Below, piece after piece: positions 51,739-60,021 of a DNA stretch of 64,000 nt (positions within the stretch are counted from its first letter, which is position 1; each line of letters opens with the position of its first letter). The DNA is from Coprosoma sp963660615 (GTDB lineage Bacteria; Bacillota_I; Bacilli_A; RF39; UBA660). Location of the stretch: positions 1-64,000 of the forward strand of contig CAVKYE010000005.1 in the NCBI GenBank assembly GCA_963660615.1, in the 5' to 3' direction. The position numbers and the translations under genes were made by a program. The notes under the pieces were generated by a model. The model saw only the letters and a list, made by a program, of their open reading frames with translations. It was not told the DNA's origin and ran no database searches.

Positions 51739-52686
51739 ATGAACTTTGAAAAACCAGAATATAAAATAACAGAGTATGTTGAAAATAATAATTATGGAAA
51801 ATTCGAATTAGAGCCTTTGGAAAGAGGTTTCGGAAGAACATTAGGTAATGCCTTAAGACGCGTTATGTTGTCTTCAATGCCTGGTAGTGCAATTGTTGCT
51901 GTTAAAATTGACGGTGTTATGCATGAGTTTCAAACTATGGAAGGTGTAGTTGAAGATGTTACTGCTATTATCTTGAATCTAAAAGGAATTGTTATTAAAA
52001 ATAATTCTAAGGAGATTAAGAAGGCTCGTTTATCTGTTCACGATGAGAGAGTGGTTACTGCTGCTGATATTGAATGTGATTCAGATGTTGAAATTATTAA
52101 TCCTGATAAGGTAATAGCTACGCTTGCTAAAGGCGGAAAATTAGATATGGAATTTATCATTGCTAATGGACGCGGAGCAGTTCTTTCAAATGAGAATAAG
52201 AAATATATTAAAGATGAGGCTATTGGGTATATTGCTATTGATGCTTTATATTCACCTATTGAAAGAATCAATTATTATATTGATAATGCTCGTGTTGGAC
52301 AGGATGCTTCATTTGATAAATTAATTATGGAAGTGGAAACAAATGGTTCAATTAGACCTGAAGAGGCTATGGCATTAGGTGCTAAAATTTTAATTGAACA
52401 CTTGAATATTGTCACTAACTTGAGTGAAATTGCTGATATCACTGGTATTATGAATGCTAAGCAAGAGGATAGTAAGCTTAAGAAACTTGAGACGTCTATT
52501 GATGATTTAGATTTCTCTGTTAGAGCTTATAATTGTCTTAAAAGAGCAAATATTAATACTTTAGGTGATTTGACTGAAAAATCAGAATTAGAAATGATGA
52601 AAATACGTAATTTAGGTAAAAAATCTTTAAAAGAAGTTATGGATAAAATTAAAGATATGGGGCTTAAATTCCGTGATGAAGATTAA
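51739..52686 (+). CDS. rpoA: RNA polymerase alpha subunit
   Basis: 315 residues: N-terminal assembly domain (LEPLERGFGRTLGNALRRVM at about 23-42) and C-terminal domain (LKRANINTLGDL, then IRNLGKKSLKEVMDKI) that binds UP elements and activators. A degenerate copy of its 3' end is seen at 54301-54354. Confidence 0.98.
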   Translation: MNFEKPEYKITEYVENNNYGKFELEPLERGFGRTLGNALRRVMLSSMPGSAIVAVKIDGVMHEFQTMEGVVEDVTAIILNLKGIVIKNNSKEIKKARLSVHDERVVTAADIECDSDVEIINPDKVIATLAKGGKLDMEFIIANGRGAVLSNENKKYIKDEAIGYIAIDALYSPIERINYYIDNARVGQDASFDKLIMEVETNGSIRPEEAMALGAKILIEHLNIVTNLSEIADITGIMNAKQEDSKLKKLETSIDDLDFSVRAYNCLKRANINTLGDLTEKSELEMMKIRNLGKKSLKEVMDKIKDMGLKFRDED

Positions 52687-52705
52687 TTAGTTAGGAGGAA
52701 TATTA

Positions 52706-53062
52706 ATGGCTTATAGAAAATTAGGACGCGATAATAAACATAGAAGAAGTATGCTAGCTAATTTAACTAAGGATATCATTAATAATGAGAAAGTGATTAC
52801 TACTGAAACTAGAGCTAAAGAGGCTCGTAAGTTTGTTGATAAGATGATTTCTTATGGTAAGGATGGATCATTAGTTGCTAGAAGAAAAGCATTAGCATTC
52901 TTACAAAATGATAAAGCGACTGTTAAAAAAGTATTTGATGACTTAGCTGTTCGTTATGCTACTAGAAATGGTGGTTATACTAGAATTTTGAAATTAGACG
53001 AACGTAGAGGCGATGATGCTTTAATGGTTCAAATTGAATTAGTTGAAGGAGATACTAAATAG
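52706..53062 (+). CDS. rplQ: 50S ribosomal protein L17
   Basis: 118 residues; YRKLGRDNKHRRSMLANL start and full length, ending ELVEGDTK. Last gene of the operon. Its 3' two-thirds-to-half (from 52876) is exactly duplicated at 54395-54581. Confidence 0.98.
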   Translation: MAYRKLGRDNKHRRSMLANLTKDIINNEKVITTETRAKEARKFVDKMISYGKDGSLVARRKALAFLQNDKATVKKVFDDLAVRYATRNGGYTRILKLDERRGDDALMVQIELVEGDTK

Positions 53063-53071
53063 TATCTTTTT
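53051..53071 (+). terminator. Terminator of the ribosomal operon
   Basis: GATAC (53051-53055), loop overlapping the rplQ stop, GTATC (53062-53066), T run. The same GATAC/GTATC-T form precedes the promoter boxes at 54570, 56622 and 58571. Confidence 0.7.
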
Positions 53072-53097
53072 TCTTTACGTAAAGTGTGTTTTTTATA

Positions 53098-53146
53098 ATG
53101 ATTTATGGAAAATATTACTTGTTTTTTTTTTTTTTTTTGATATCCT
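53098..53146 (+). promoter_or_regulatory. Poly-T promoter block 1 (17 T)
   Basis: Conserved box atgatttatggaaaatatta then cttg (53098-53121). TTGTTT (53119-53124) as -35 and TATCCT (53141-53146) as -10 are 16 bp apart, and the spacer is made of the T17 run (53122-53138) plus GA. Change of T number would alter the spacer. Confidence 0.65.
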
Positions 53147-53237
53147 TTAAAAGGAAGGACTAGATATTTAAAAATAAGAAGCAAATAAAATATGAATAAA
53201 TATATAGTCATGTAAAAAGAAATGGAGTGATTAAATA

Positions 53238-54221
53238 ATGGAAGTGGTTAATGCGACTTCAGAAGACGGTTTTGGAGTGCTTAAAAGTTTGAGTGATAGT
53301 GAAACTGAAAAATTTACAGATAAATTTATATCTGATTTGAAAGCTTTGATAAGTGTAGAGACAGATAATTCAATCGATGAAGAGGAAAGAAAAGAGGCAA
53401 TAGAAGAAATAAATATTAATTTAGGTGTTATGTTTGAATATGAACGAGAAAGAGATATTTTTATTCGAAAATTAAAGGATGGATTTTCTGACTGGATGCA
53501 AAGGTTTTCTACTTATTATTGGGATGGTTGTAAGTTTATATCAGGTAATCTTTCATCACCAGAAATATTATTTGGTATAAGAAAACTTTTAGAAAATAAT
53601 AAAAGTGATTTTGCGAATGCTATTAGAGAGGCTGGAATAGAATTGGCTCAAGAAGAACTAAAGGCCTCTAAATCTGCTGAAATAATGACCATCATTGGTA
53701 ACGACGATGAAGCAAAATTGCAGAACGAAATAAATCAGTTAAACTTACAAAATGCAATAGTTCAGACGAGGTTTGAAAACTCAGAATCGAAAGAAAATGA
53801 ACTATTTAAATTACAAGATCAGTTTAGAAAGAAAGAAATAAGCCCTGTAGAGTATTCTAAGCAAAAACAAATAATTGAATTAAATATTGAAGCTGACAAT
53901 TTAAGGCGGGAACTACAAGATGCCAAGTACTTATGGAAATGGGGAGAGAAAGAAGCACAATTAGCATCACAAGATGTAACTGAAGAGTGTGTAGAAGCAA
54001 AAAGCACATACATATTAAAAAATTTAGAAATTGAGAAAATACATGCTCAACTGGCTTTCTTAAATGGTGAAATTTCTCCTCAGGAGTATAGTGAAGAACT
54101 ACGCGGAATAGACAAAAGAATAGAAAATCATCTTCGCATTAATGCCATGAATAATTATTTTCCACAAGAAAATACATTTTATGATGATCAAACAGTAAGC
54201 AAAGGTGGAAGGGGTAGATAG
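53238..54221 (+). CDS. Coiled-coil protein of unknown function, paralogue 1
   Basis: 327 residues, acidic, no signal or membrane segment. Residues 1-146 (FGVLKSLSDSETEKF onward, with WMQRFSTYYWDG near 88-99) are identical to paralogue 2. From about 147 the sequence becomes a long charged helix likely to form coiled coils (QNEINQLNLQNAIVQ, SPVEYSKQKQIIELNIEA, RGIDKRIENHL) and ends YFPQENTFYDDQTVSKG. Paralogue 2 is alignable but diverged there. ATG after ggagtga. Family not recognised; constant N-domain plus variable coil suggests a shared partner and a variable target. Confidence 0.65.
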   Translation: MEVVNATSEDGFGVLKSLSDSETEKFTDKFISDLKALISVETDNSIDEEERKEAIEEININLGVMFEYERERDIFIRKLKDGFSDWMQRFSTYYWDGCKFISGNLSSPEILFGIRKLLENNKSDFANAIREAGIELAQEELKASKSAEIMTIIGNDDEAKLQNEINQLNLQNAIVQTRFENSESKENELFKLQDQFRKKEISPVEYSKQKQIIELNIEADNLRRELQDAKYLWKWGEKEAQLASQDVTEECVEAKSTYILKNLEIEKIHAQLAFLNGEISPQEYSEELRGIDKRIENHLRINAMNNYFPQENTFYDDQTVSKGGRGR

Positions 54222-54394
54222 AATTAAAAGCTAATCACTTAGTAGCCAAGTTCAATATGTTGTCGTTCTAGTACAAATAAAATAAATGATAAATCATTGA
54301 AAAAAGTTATAAATAAAATCATAGATTGTGATTTAAATTTTGTGATGAAGATTAATAGTTATGATGGAAATAAATAGTGTATAGAAAATTAGGA
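54222..54394 (+). pseudogene. Degenerate copy of the rpoA-rplQ junction
   Basis: 54301-54354 resembles the last 55 bases of rpoA (atttaaattttgtgatgaag then attaat), and 54374-54394 resembles the rplQ start (tatagaaaattagga). These have decayed, while the following 801 bases have not. It shows that the duplication once began inside rpoA. Confidence 0.7.
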
Positions 54395-54581
54395 TGCTAG
54401 AAGAAAAGCATTAGCATTCTTACAAAATGATAAAGCGACTGTTAAAAAAGTATTTGATGACTTAGCTGTTCGTTATGCTACTAGAAATGGTGGTTATACT
54501 AGAATTTTGAAATTAGACGAACGTAGAGGCGATGATGCTTTAATGGTTCAAATTGAATTAGTTGAAGGAGATACTAAATAG
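54395..54581 (+). pseudogene. Duplicated 3' fragment of rplQ
   Basis: Codes in frame for the last 61 residues of L17 (ARRKALAFLQNDKATVKK onward) identical to 52876-53062 but has no start or 5' half. It still carries the terminator. Confidence 0.9.
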
Positions 54582-54616
54582 TATCTTTTTTCTTTACGTA
54601 AAGTGTGTTTTTTATA

Positions 54617-54665
54617 ATGATTTATGGAAAATATTACTTGTTTTTTTTTTTTTTTTTGATATCCT
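54617..54665 (+). promoter_or_regulatory. Poly-T promoter block 2 (17 T)
   Basis: Exact copy of block 1: box 54617-54640, T17 at 54641-54657, TATCCT 54660-54665. Confidence 0.65.
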
Positions 54666-54756
54666 TTAAAAGGAAGGACTAGATATTTAAAAATAAGAAG
54701 CAAATAAAATATGAATAAATATATAGTCATGTAAAAAGAAATGGAGTGATTAAATA

Positions 54757-55758
54757 ATGGAAGTGGTTAATGCGACTTCAGAAGACGGTTTTGGAGTGCT
54801 TAAAAGTTTGAGTGATAGTGAAACTGAAAAATTTACAGATAAATTTATATCTGATTTGAAAGCTTTGATAAGTGTAGAGACAGATAATTCAATCGATGAA
54901 GAGGAAAGAAAAGAGGCAATAGAAGAAATAAATATTAATTTAGGTGTTATGTTTGAATATGAACGAGAAAGAGATATTTTTATTCGAAAATTAAAGGATG
55001 GATTTTCTGACTGGATGCAAAGGTTTTCTACTTATTATTGGGATGGTTGTAAGTTTATATCAGGTAATCTTTCATCACCAGAAATATTATTTGGTATAAG
55101 AAAACTTTTAGAAAATAATAAAAGTGATTTTGCGAATGCTATTAGAGAGGCTGGAATAGAATTGGCTCAAGAAGAACTAAAGGCCTCTAAATCTGATGAG
55201 GTTAATGCTTATATTGGTGATAATAAAGAAAGCAAATTACAAAATGAAATAAACCAACTATTATTACAAAATGATATAGCACAGATGCAAATTGAAATTC
55301 GAAAAATGAACTTATTTGACCAATCACACCAATTAATTATTCAAAGGAAAAGTGAAAAAATAAAAACTTTGGAATATTCAAAACAACAAAAATTAATTGA
55401 TTTAAAAATAGAAGGTTGTATTTTGGAACAGGAAGCACGAAATTATTTTACAGAATATCATATATATGCAAAACGAATTCAATTAGGAGATATTGAAGTG
55501 CATCTTGGTAGGAAATTAGCCGCTGAAAATAGGCACGATTACAAATTAAGAAGTTTAGAAAAGGAACAAATAGAAGTACAAGAAATTTATCTAAGTGGAG
55601 GTTGTTCTATTCAGGACTATCAAGAGGACATAAGAGAAATAGATAAAAAAATAGAAATAGAAAATAATAGGCATGCCAATTTTATGCAAACATTTTTTCC
55701 ACAAGAACAACCTATTTATGATGATCAAACAGCAAGCAAAGGTGAAAGACATAGATAG
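54757..55758 (+). CDS. Coiled-coil protein of unknown function, paralogue 2
   Basis: 333 residues. The first 146 are identical to paralogue 1; the rest is a different but related coiled coil (QNEINQLLLQNDIAQMQIEI, EYSKQQKLIDLKIEG, REIDKKIEIENNRHA), ending FFPQEQPIYDDQTASKG. The shared end motif (PQEx-x-YDDQT-SKG) implies a conserved C-terminal peptide. Own promoter block and ATG after ggagtga. Confidence 0.65.
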   Translation: MEVVNATSEDGFGVLKSLSDSETEKFTDKFISDLKALISVETDNSIDEEERKEAIEEININLGVMFEYERERDIFIRKLKDGFSDWMQRFSTYYWDGCKFISGNLSSPEILFGIRKLLENNKSDFANAIREAGIELAQEELKASKSDEVNAYIGDNKESKLQNEINQLLLQNDIAQMQIEIRKMNLFDQSHQLIIQRKSEKIKTLEYSKQQKLIDLKIEGCILEQEARNYFTEYHIYAKRIQLGDIEVHLGRKLAAENRHDYKLRSLEKEQIEVQEIYLSGGCSIQDYQEDIREIDKKIEIENNRHANFMQTFFPQEQPIYDDQTASKGERHR

Positions 55759-55828
55759 TATTAAAATATATTTAATGAAATTTATAATATTAATTAAAAA
55801 TAAATATATTTCAAAAGTGTTATAAAGA

Positions 55829-55868
55829 GGCTAAGTAGAAATAAATGGTTTCTATTTAGTCTTTTTTT
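55829..55868 (+). terminator. Terminator after paralogue 2
   Basis: GGCTAAGTAGAAA (55829-55841) pairs with TTTCTATTTAGTC (55849-55861), then T7. Confidence 0.85.
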
Positions 55869-55900
55869 ACTACCCATTTACTAAGTTTTACACACAATAC

Positions 55901-55950
55901 ATGATTTATGGAAAATATTACTTGTTTTTTTTTTTTTTTTTTGATATAGT
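55901..55950 (+). promoter_or_regulatory. Poly-T promoter block 3 (18 T)
   Basis: Box 55901-55924; TTGTTT (55922-55927), spacer of 17 bp made of T plus GA, TATAGT (55945-55950). T18 run at 55925-55942. With the ideal 17-bp spacer and a better -10 than blocks 1 and 2, this allele is predicted to be on. Confidence 0.7.
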
Positions 55951-55977
55951 GGTGATGTGGATGAAAGGAGAGATTTG

Positions 55978-56598
55978 ATGGCTAAGTTTTTTGAAAGGTT
56001 TGGTTCTTTGGTTCCAGGACACAAAAAAAGAAATTTTTTAAAGGTAATTGATGCTTATAATTCTGGACTTATTTCTTATAAGGTGCTTTTTGATAATGTT
56101 GAGAATATGCCTAAGGGATTAGAAAATGATAAGGATATTGCTTTAAAATTACTAAGTACTTCTGGAGAATTTTATGGTATGTTTTCTAAAAAGGTTAGAA
56201 ATAATCCGAAAGTTATTATGGCAGCGGTTTCTAGTTATGGTGATAATTTGAGGAATGTCCCTTTAAAATATAGGAATAATAAAGATGTTGTTCTTGCGGC
56301 TATGTCTAATAATGTTTTAGCTTATGAGTTTGCTAGTGATGAAGTTAAAAAAGATGCTGCTGTTAGAAATTATGCTAAAAATCATAGGAGAGAAGCTATT
56401 GCTAATATGAAAACTTTACGGGTTGAAGAAGATGATAAATCTAATTCTAACAAAGGTGTTTCTAAGGTAGATCGTTTTGATGATGTATTTGTTTCTGATT
56501 TTTCAAAGACTCCTGTTATTCTTGATGAGATGATGGTTGAAACTGATAATTTTACTTTGAATTCTTCTGATTCAAGTAAAAGTTTTAAATCTAGATAA
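55978..56598 (+). CDS. DUF4116-repeat protein
   Basis: 206 residues from ATG 55978 behind aaaggaga; the GTG at 55957 is upstream of that site. Residues about 52-115 carry two or three DUF4116-like helical repeats (NDKDIALKLLSTSG, NNPKVIMAAVSSYGDNLRNV, RNNKDVVLAAMSNN). The C-terminal 70 residues are Ser/Asp-rich and disordered. DUF4116 has no known function; it occurs in proteins of protists and gut bacteria. Confidence 0.75.
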   Translation: MAKFFERFGSLVPGHKKRNFLKVIDAYNSGLISYKVLFDNVENMPKGLENDKDIALKLLSTSGEFYGMFSKKVRNNPKVIMAAVSSYGDNLRNVPLKYRNNKDVVLAAMSNNVLAYEFASDEVKKDAAVRNYAKNHRREAIANMKTLRVEEDDKSNSNKGVSKVDRFDDVFVSDFSKTPVILDEMMVETDNFTLNSSDSSKSFKSR

Positions 56599-56621
56599 AT
56601 TATTTTTATTATTTAAATATT

Positions 56622-56641
56622 GATACTTTTGTATCTTTTTT
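56622..56641 (+). terminator. Terminator after DUF4116 gene
   Basis: GATAC-TTTT-GTATC (56622-56635) and T7; same form as at 58571. Confidence 0.75.
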
Positions 56642-56660
56642 TGTATAAAATGTTTTTGTT

Positions 56661-56714
56661 ATGATTTATGAGATATAATTTTAACTTGCATTATTTTTTA
56701 TTGTGTGATATAGT
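56661..56714 (+). promoter_or_regulatory. Variant promoter block 4 (no pure T run)
   Basis: atgatttatg (56661-56670) then a diverged middle, acttg (56684-56688). TTGCAT (56686-56691), exactly 17 bp, TATAGT (56709-56714). The spacer is mixed T/A/G, so this gene should not slip. Confidence 0.65.
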
Positions 56715-56741
56715 ATTTGCGTGTTTTTTGGGGGGATATAT

Positions 56742-58568
56742 ATGGATGAGAAAACTTATGGAGAGTTAATTGGGGCTGATGAGGATAAGGTTATTTCTGA
56801 TTTTATGCGGTTAATGGATCTTGGGCTGGTACAGGAATTTGATGGTAAACGATGTGTTTTTGAAACTATGTCAAATGGTGTTTTAAGATCTATTAATGAT
56901 CTTAAGGAAATAGAACTTGCTTTAAAAGTTGCTGATGAAGTCTTTTCTCAAAAGAACGATGAGGCTGATAGAATTTTATATGCTATTATGAAAACTCAAG
57001 ATAAGTATAATGAAAAGGAACATTTGTCTTTTAATGCAGAGGCTATTTTTAATTGTTTTCGTGAAATTAAAAATGGTATTATGTTTGTTACTCGTAATGG
57101 TGATGCTAGAGAAATTGTTTCCAATGTTATTAACAAAAACTTATATGATTTGGATTTTGAGGAGCGTGTTCGAACTAAGGCTAAGGTTTTTTTAACAGAA
57201 CGTAGTTTTAAAGATAGGGTAGACAAGGATTGGAGGCCTACTTGGCGTTTTGCGTGTATTTCACTGGAAGATATTGGCTTTTTAATAGATGTTGTTCATT
57301 TAAATTATAAAATGATTGTTGAACTTGATAAAAGTATTGATTTATTTAAAGAAAAACCGATAAATAGAAATAATTTTAATTATTTTCCTAAAGTTTCATT
57401 AATATATGCTATATCATGTATGGAACAGTTTATATCGGATAAGAGAAAGTTAGAAAATTTATCACCTAGTTCACTTTTTCATAAGAATTTAGATGAACTT
57501 AAGGAAATTGCTTATAACCTTCGTACTTATGTAGAATCTGTAGGTAAATTACCTGTGTTAAAAAAAGATGCTAATAATAAATTTAGTAATCTTATTGAGA
57601 AAGATTATTTACGTGTAAGGGCATTTGATAATGACTTATCAAAAGTTAATGAGACAGTTTTTGAAGATATGAATTTTAATAATTCTAGTGTTAATGGGCA
57701 AGGTGCTAATTCTATGAGTTCTTTTGGACGTGAAGAAAATCCTATTCTTGATAGTGCTTCTTTTGGTGGTAATGCTGTTAATAAAGGTTCTTATAATGAT
57801 GATTGTGTAATTACTGCGGAACATCCTTCTTTGAATGGCGTTAAGCTTTTGGTCGTTGCTGATGGTGTTGGTGGTAGTGAAAATGGTTATCTTGCGTCTA
57901 CTTTATTTTCTGTTGATATGCATAATTGGTTTAATAATTTGACTGTTTCTGATTTACAGAATAATGATGTTAGTGTTCTTTTGACGAATGCTATTAAGGC
58001 ATCGGATAGGCATATTGCAGATGTTTATTCTAATATGCGTCCTAGTCCTTGTACTGTTGCTTCTTGCATTTTAATAACTAATGATAATACTTATGTTAGT
58101 AGTGTTGGTGATACTAGGGTTTATTTGGAGAAAAGTGGACAGTTAAATCCTATTAAGAGGTGTGAAAATCATTTGGATAAGGCTAATAAATTAGGTGTGG
58201 ATATTTTGTTTGATGATGTTGAGACAGCAAGTAGGGCACCAGAGGGTTATATTGGTTATGGATCTTCTAAGTGGTATTATTGTGATCCTATGGTTGATGT
58301 GATACCGACTGCTAGTTATGATGGTATTTTGGCGGTTACTGATGGTGTTTATAAGGATGTTGATGATACTAATTTGAATGCAATATTTGAGGGATGTTAT
58401 TCTGATGATGTTGCTGAAAGTATTTGTGCTTTGGCTCATCATGGTGAGATTTCTCCTATTTATGATAATATTGGTTATCATAAGACTGATGCTGGACTTA
58501 GGTTACATGATGATGCTTCTGTGGCTGTTTATAAGAAATATGCTAAGGTTAGAACTTATGAGTACTAA
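56742..58568 (+). CDS. PP2C-family protein phosphatase with a long novel N-terminal region
   Basis: About 608 residues from ATG 56742 behind ggggggat. Residues 1-330 are helical, with no recognised domain (LMDLGLVQEFDGKRCVFETM suggests a winged-helix-like start). Residues about 350-608 are a full PP2C domain: DDCVIT, VVADGVGGSENG (about 375-386), SVGDTRVYL, LAVTDGVYK and the final HDDASVAVY, with all metal-binding Asp present. It should remove phosphate from Ser/Thr of partner proteins. No kinase lies nearby. Cytosolic. Confidence 0.85.
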   Translation: MDEKTYGELIGADEDKVISDFMRLMDLGLVQEFDGKRCVFETMSNGVLRSINDLKEIELALKVADEVFSQKNDEADRILYAIMKTQDKYNEKEHLSFNAEAIFNCFREIKNGIMFVTRNGDAREIVSNVINKNLYDLDFEERVRTKAKVFLTERSFKDRVDKDWRPTWRFACISLEDIGFLIDVVHLNYKMIVELDKSIDLFKEKPINRNNFNYFPKVSLIYAISCMEQFISDKRKLENLSPSSLFHKNLDELKEIAYNLRTYVESVGKLPVLKKDANNKFSNLIEKDYLRVRAFDNDLSKVNETVFEDMNFNNSSVNGQGANSMSSFGREENPILDSASFGGNAVNKGSYNDDCVITAEHPSLNGVKLLVVADGVGGSENGYLASTLFSVDMHNWFNNLTVSDLQNNDVSVLLTNAIKASDRHIADVYSNMRPSPCTVASCILITNDNTYVSSVGDTRVYLEKSGQLNPIKRCENHLDKANKLGVDILFDDVETASRAPEGYIGYGSSKWYYCDPMVDVIPTASYDGILAVTDGVYKDVDDTNLNAIFEGCYSDDVAESICALAHHGEISPIYDNIGYHKTDAGLRLHDDASVAVYKKYAKVRTYEY

Positions 58569-58570
58569 TG

Positions 58571-58591
58571 GATACTTTTGTATCTTTTTTT
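58571..58591 (+). terminator. Terminator after PP2C gene
   Basis: GATAC-TTTT-GTATC (58571-58584) and T7. Confidence 0.75.
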
Positions 58592-58608
58592 AGTAAAATG
58601 TTTTTTGT

Positions 58609-58666
58609 TATGATTTATGGAAAATATTACTTGTTTTATTTTTTGTTATGTGGTACTCTATATACT
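58609..58666 (+). promoter_or_regulatory. Promoter block 5 (interrupted T run)
   Basis: Box 58610-58633 identical to block 1; TTGTTT (58631-58636), 17 bp, TACTCT (58654-58659), or TATACT at 58661-58666. The T run is broken by A and G, so it looks locked. Confidence 0.6.
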
Positions 58667-58679
58667 CGAGGTGATTTTT

Positions 58680-59906
58680 ATGCAAAAAAATCAAAAATAT
58701 TGGTACGAGTTTATTTATAATGGTGGTAGTCTTTGGGTTGTTCCAGAGAGTTTTGTTACTCAGAAAATGCGATCTTTTTATTTTAAAAACTGTCATTTGT
58801 CTAAAGTTTATGCGGAATGTTTTGAATCAAATAGATTTGATATGTTTTCGGAGACTCAAAGGGAACAAATGATGAGTGAGGAATATTTTTTTAAGACTGG
58901 TGATTTAACTTTAATTCCTTCTAAATGTGTGACTGAAAAGATGGCTAACAGTTTTATAAATAATGGTGGGGATATTTCTTTGGTTCCTTTAGATGTGTTA
59001 TCTTTTGATATGTGCCTTAAGTATGTATCTATGGGGGGTAATATAAATAATGTTCCATCTAAGTTTAGAACTCGGAAATTATATGATTTGTGTTTTTCTA
59101 AGTTGAGGAATATTTCTTTGATTCCAGATAAATATAAAACTCCTTCTATGGAGAAGACTGTTTCTTTAGCTAGGGGTAAAATGGGGAGGTTATATAGTCT
59201 TTTATATGATGATTTAATTAATCTTTCTGATGGTGAAATGAAATTGGATGATTTTTGTGATAAGTTTAATTTTACTGATTCTGAAATGAGAAGACTTATT
59301 GAATTAATTGGTAAGGTTGATATTGATTTATATGAAAAAATAAATGGTTTATTTTTAAAGAAACAAGAAGATTATGATGCTATTATGATGGAAAAGGCTA
59401 AGGGTATTGAAAGTATGGTGGAAAAGTTTAATCTTGATGATTTTAATGTAATTTCTTCTTCACAGAAAATTGAGTTTGCTTATGAATTTTATGCTAAGGC
59501 GCCATTTTGTTCTATTGATGAGATGTGGAATTTTTTGAATGTTCATTTTGATGAAAGTAATTTGGCTGTTTTGTTTTTTAGAAGAACTCTTAAGTTTGGA
59601 CAACAGGTTCAGCCTTTAAAGTGGTTAGAGGAATATAATTTGTGTGAGAGTATGGGACCTAGCGAAAGACCTGGTGTTTTAAAGTTCTTGGCGGAAACTG
59701 GTGATATTAGAACTGTAACTAGAACTGAGGTTGATTTTCTTTTGGATGTGCTTGATTCTTTTGAGGTTCCACTTAAAAATTGTATTGTTAAAGAGGCTAT
59801 AAGGCAGTATGCTGTTGGTGATTTGGATAAATTTTTGGATGATTTAAAAGGGAATGATGATTTTGAAAATGTGTCTAATTCTGTTTTTTCTAAGAATATT
59901 AAATGA
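58680..59906 (+). CDS. Repeat protein of unknown function (VP-x4-T repeats)
   Basis: 408 residues from ATG 58680 behind gaggtga. Residues about 12-160 hold four or five degenerate repeats of about 30-35 residues with the pattern GG-x-hydrophobic-x-x-VP-x4-T-x-x-M (NGGSLWVVPESFVTQKM, TGDLTLIPSKCVTEKM, NGGDISLVPLDVLSFDM, GGNINNVPSKFRTRKL), similar in spirit to DUF4116 repeats. The rest is helical with no recognised fold. Probably a protein-binding scaffold. Last of the five co-regulated genes. Confidence 0.65.
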   Translation: MQKNQKYWYEFIYNGGSLWVVPESFVTQKMRSFYFKNCHLSKVYAECFESNRFDMFSETQREQMMSEEYFFKTGDLTLIPSKCVTEKMANSFINNGGDISLVPLDVLSFDMCLKYVSMGGNINNVPSKFRTRKLYDLCFSKLRNISLIPDKYKTPSMEKTVSLARGKMGRLYSLLYDDLINLSDGEMKLDDFCDKFNFTDSEMRRLIELIGKVDIDLYEKINGLFLKKQEDYDAIMMEKAKGIESMVEKFNLDDFNVISSSQKIEFAYEFYAKAPFCSIDEMWNFLNVHFDESNLAVLFFRRTLKFGQQVQPLKWLEEYNLCESMGPSERPGVLKFLAETGDIRTVTRTEVDFLLDVLDSFEVPLKNCIVKEAIRQYAVGDLDKFLDDLKGNDDFENVSNSVFSKNIK

Positions 59907-59945
59907 TATTCTTTTTTATTTACGTAAAGTTTGTTATTTTTTAAA
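59907..59945 (+). promoter_or_regulatory. Orphan copy of the intergenic TTTACGTAAAG element
   Basis: tcttttttatttacgtaaag then tttgttattttttaa resembles the region after rplQ (53065-53095, CTTTACGTAAAG palindrome at 53073-53084). No promoter box and no gene follow on the + strand. Confidence 0.45.
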
Positions 59946-60021
59946 TATATTACCAAAAAACATTGTTTTTTTGTTTTTGACTGATTTTTTGTTTAAAAAA
60001 AGAATTACTAACTCGTAATTC

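Larger units (their letters stand above)
52876..53676 (+). repeat. 801-bp direct repeat, copy 1 (rplQ 3' end, poly-T promoter, coiled-coil 5' part)
   Basis: Matches 54395-55195 at a constant offset of 1519, including the same 17-T run. It appears identical base for base on reading. The sequences part at aaatctg-C (53677) versus aaatctg-A (55196). Confidence 0.95.
54395..55195 (+). repeat. 801-bp direct repeat, copy 2
   Basis: Partner of 52876-53676; see there. Confidence 0.95.

Noticed and set aside
53122..53138. The T17 run as an ordinary terminator tail
   Set aside because: There is no stem directly before it; the rplQ terminator is at 53051-53071, and the run lies between plausible -35 and -10 elements in several copies.
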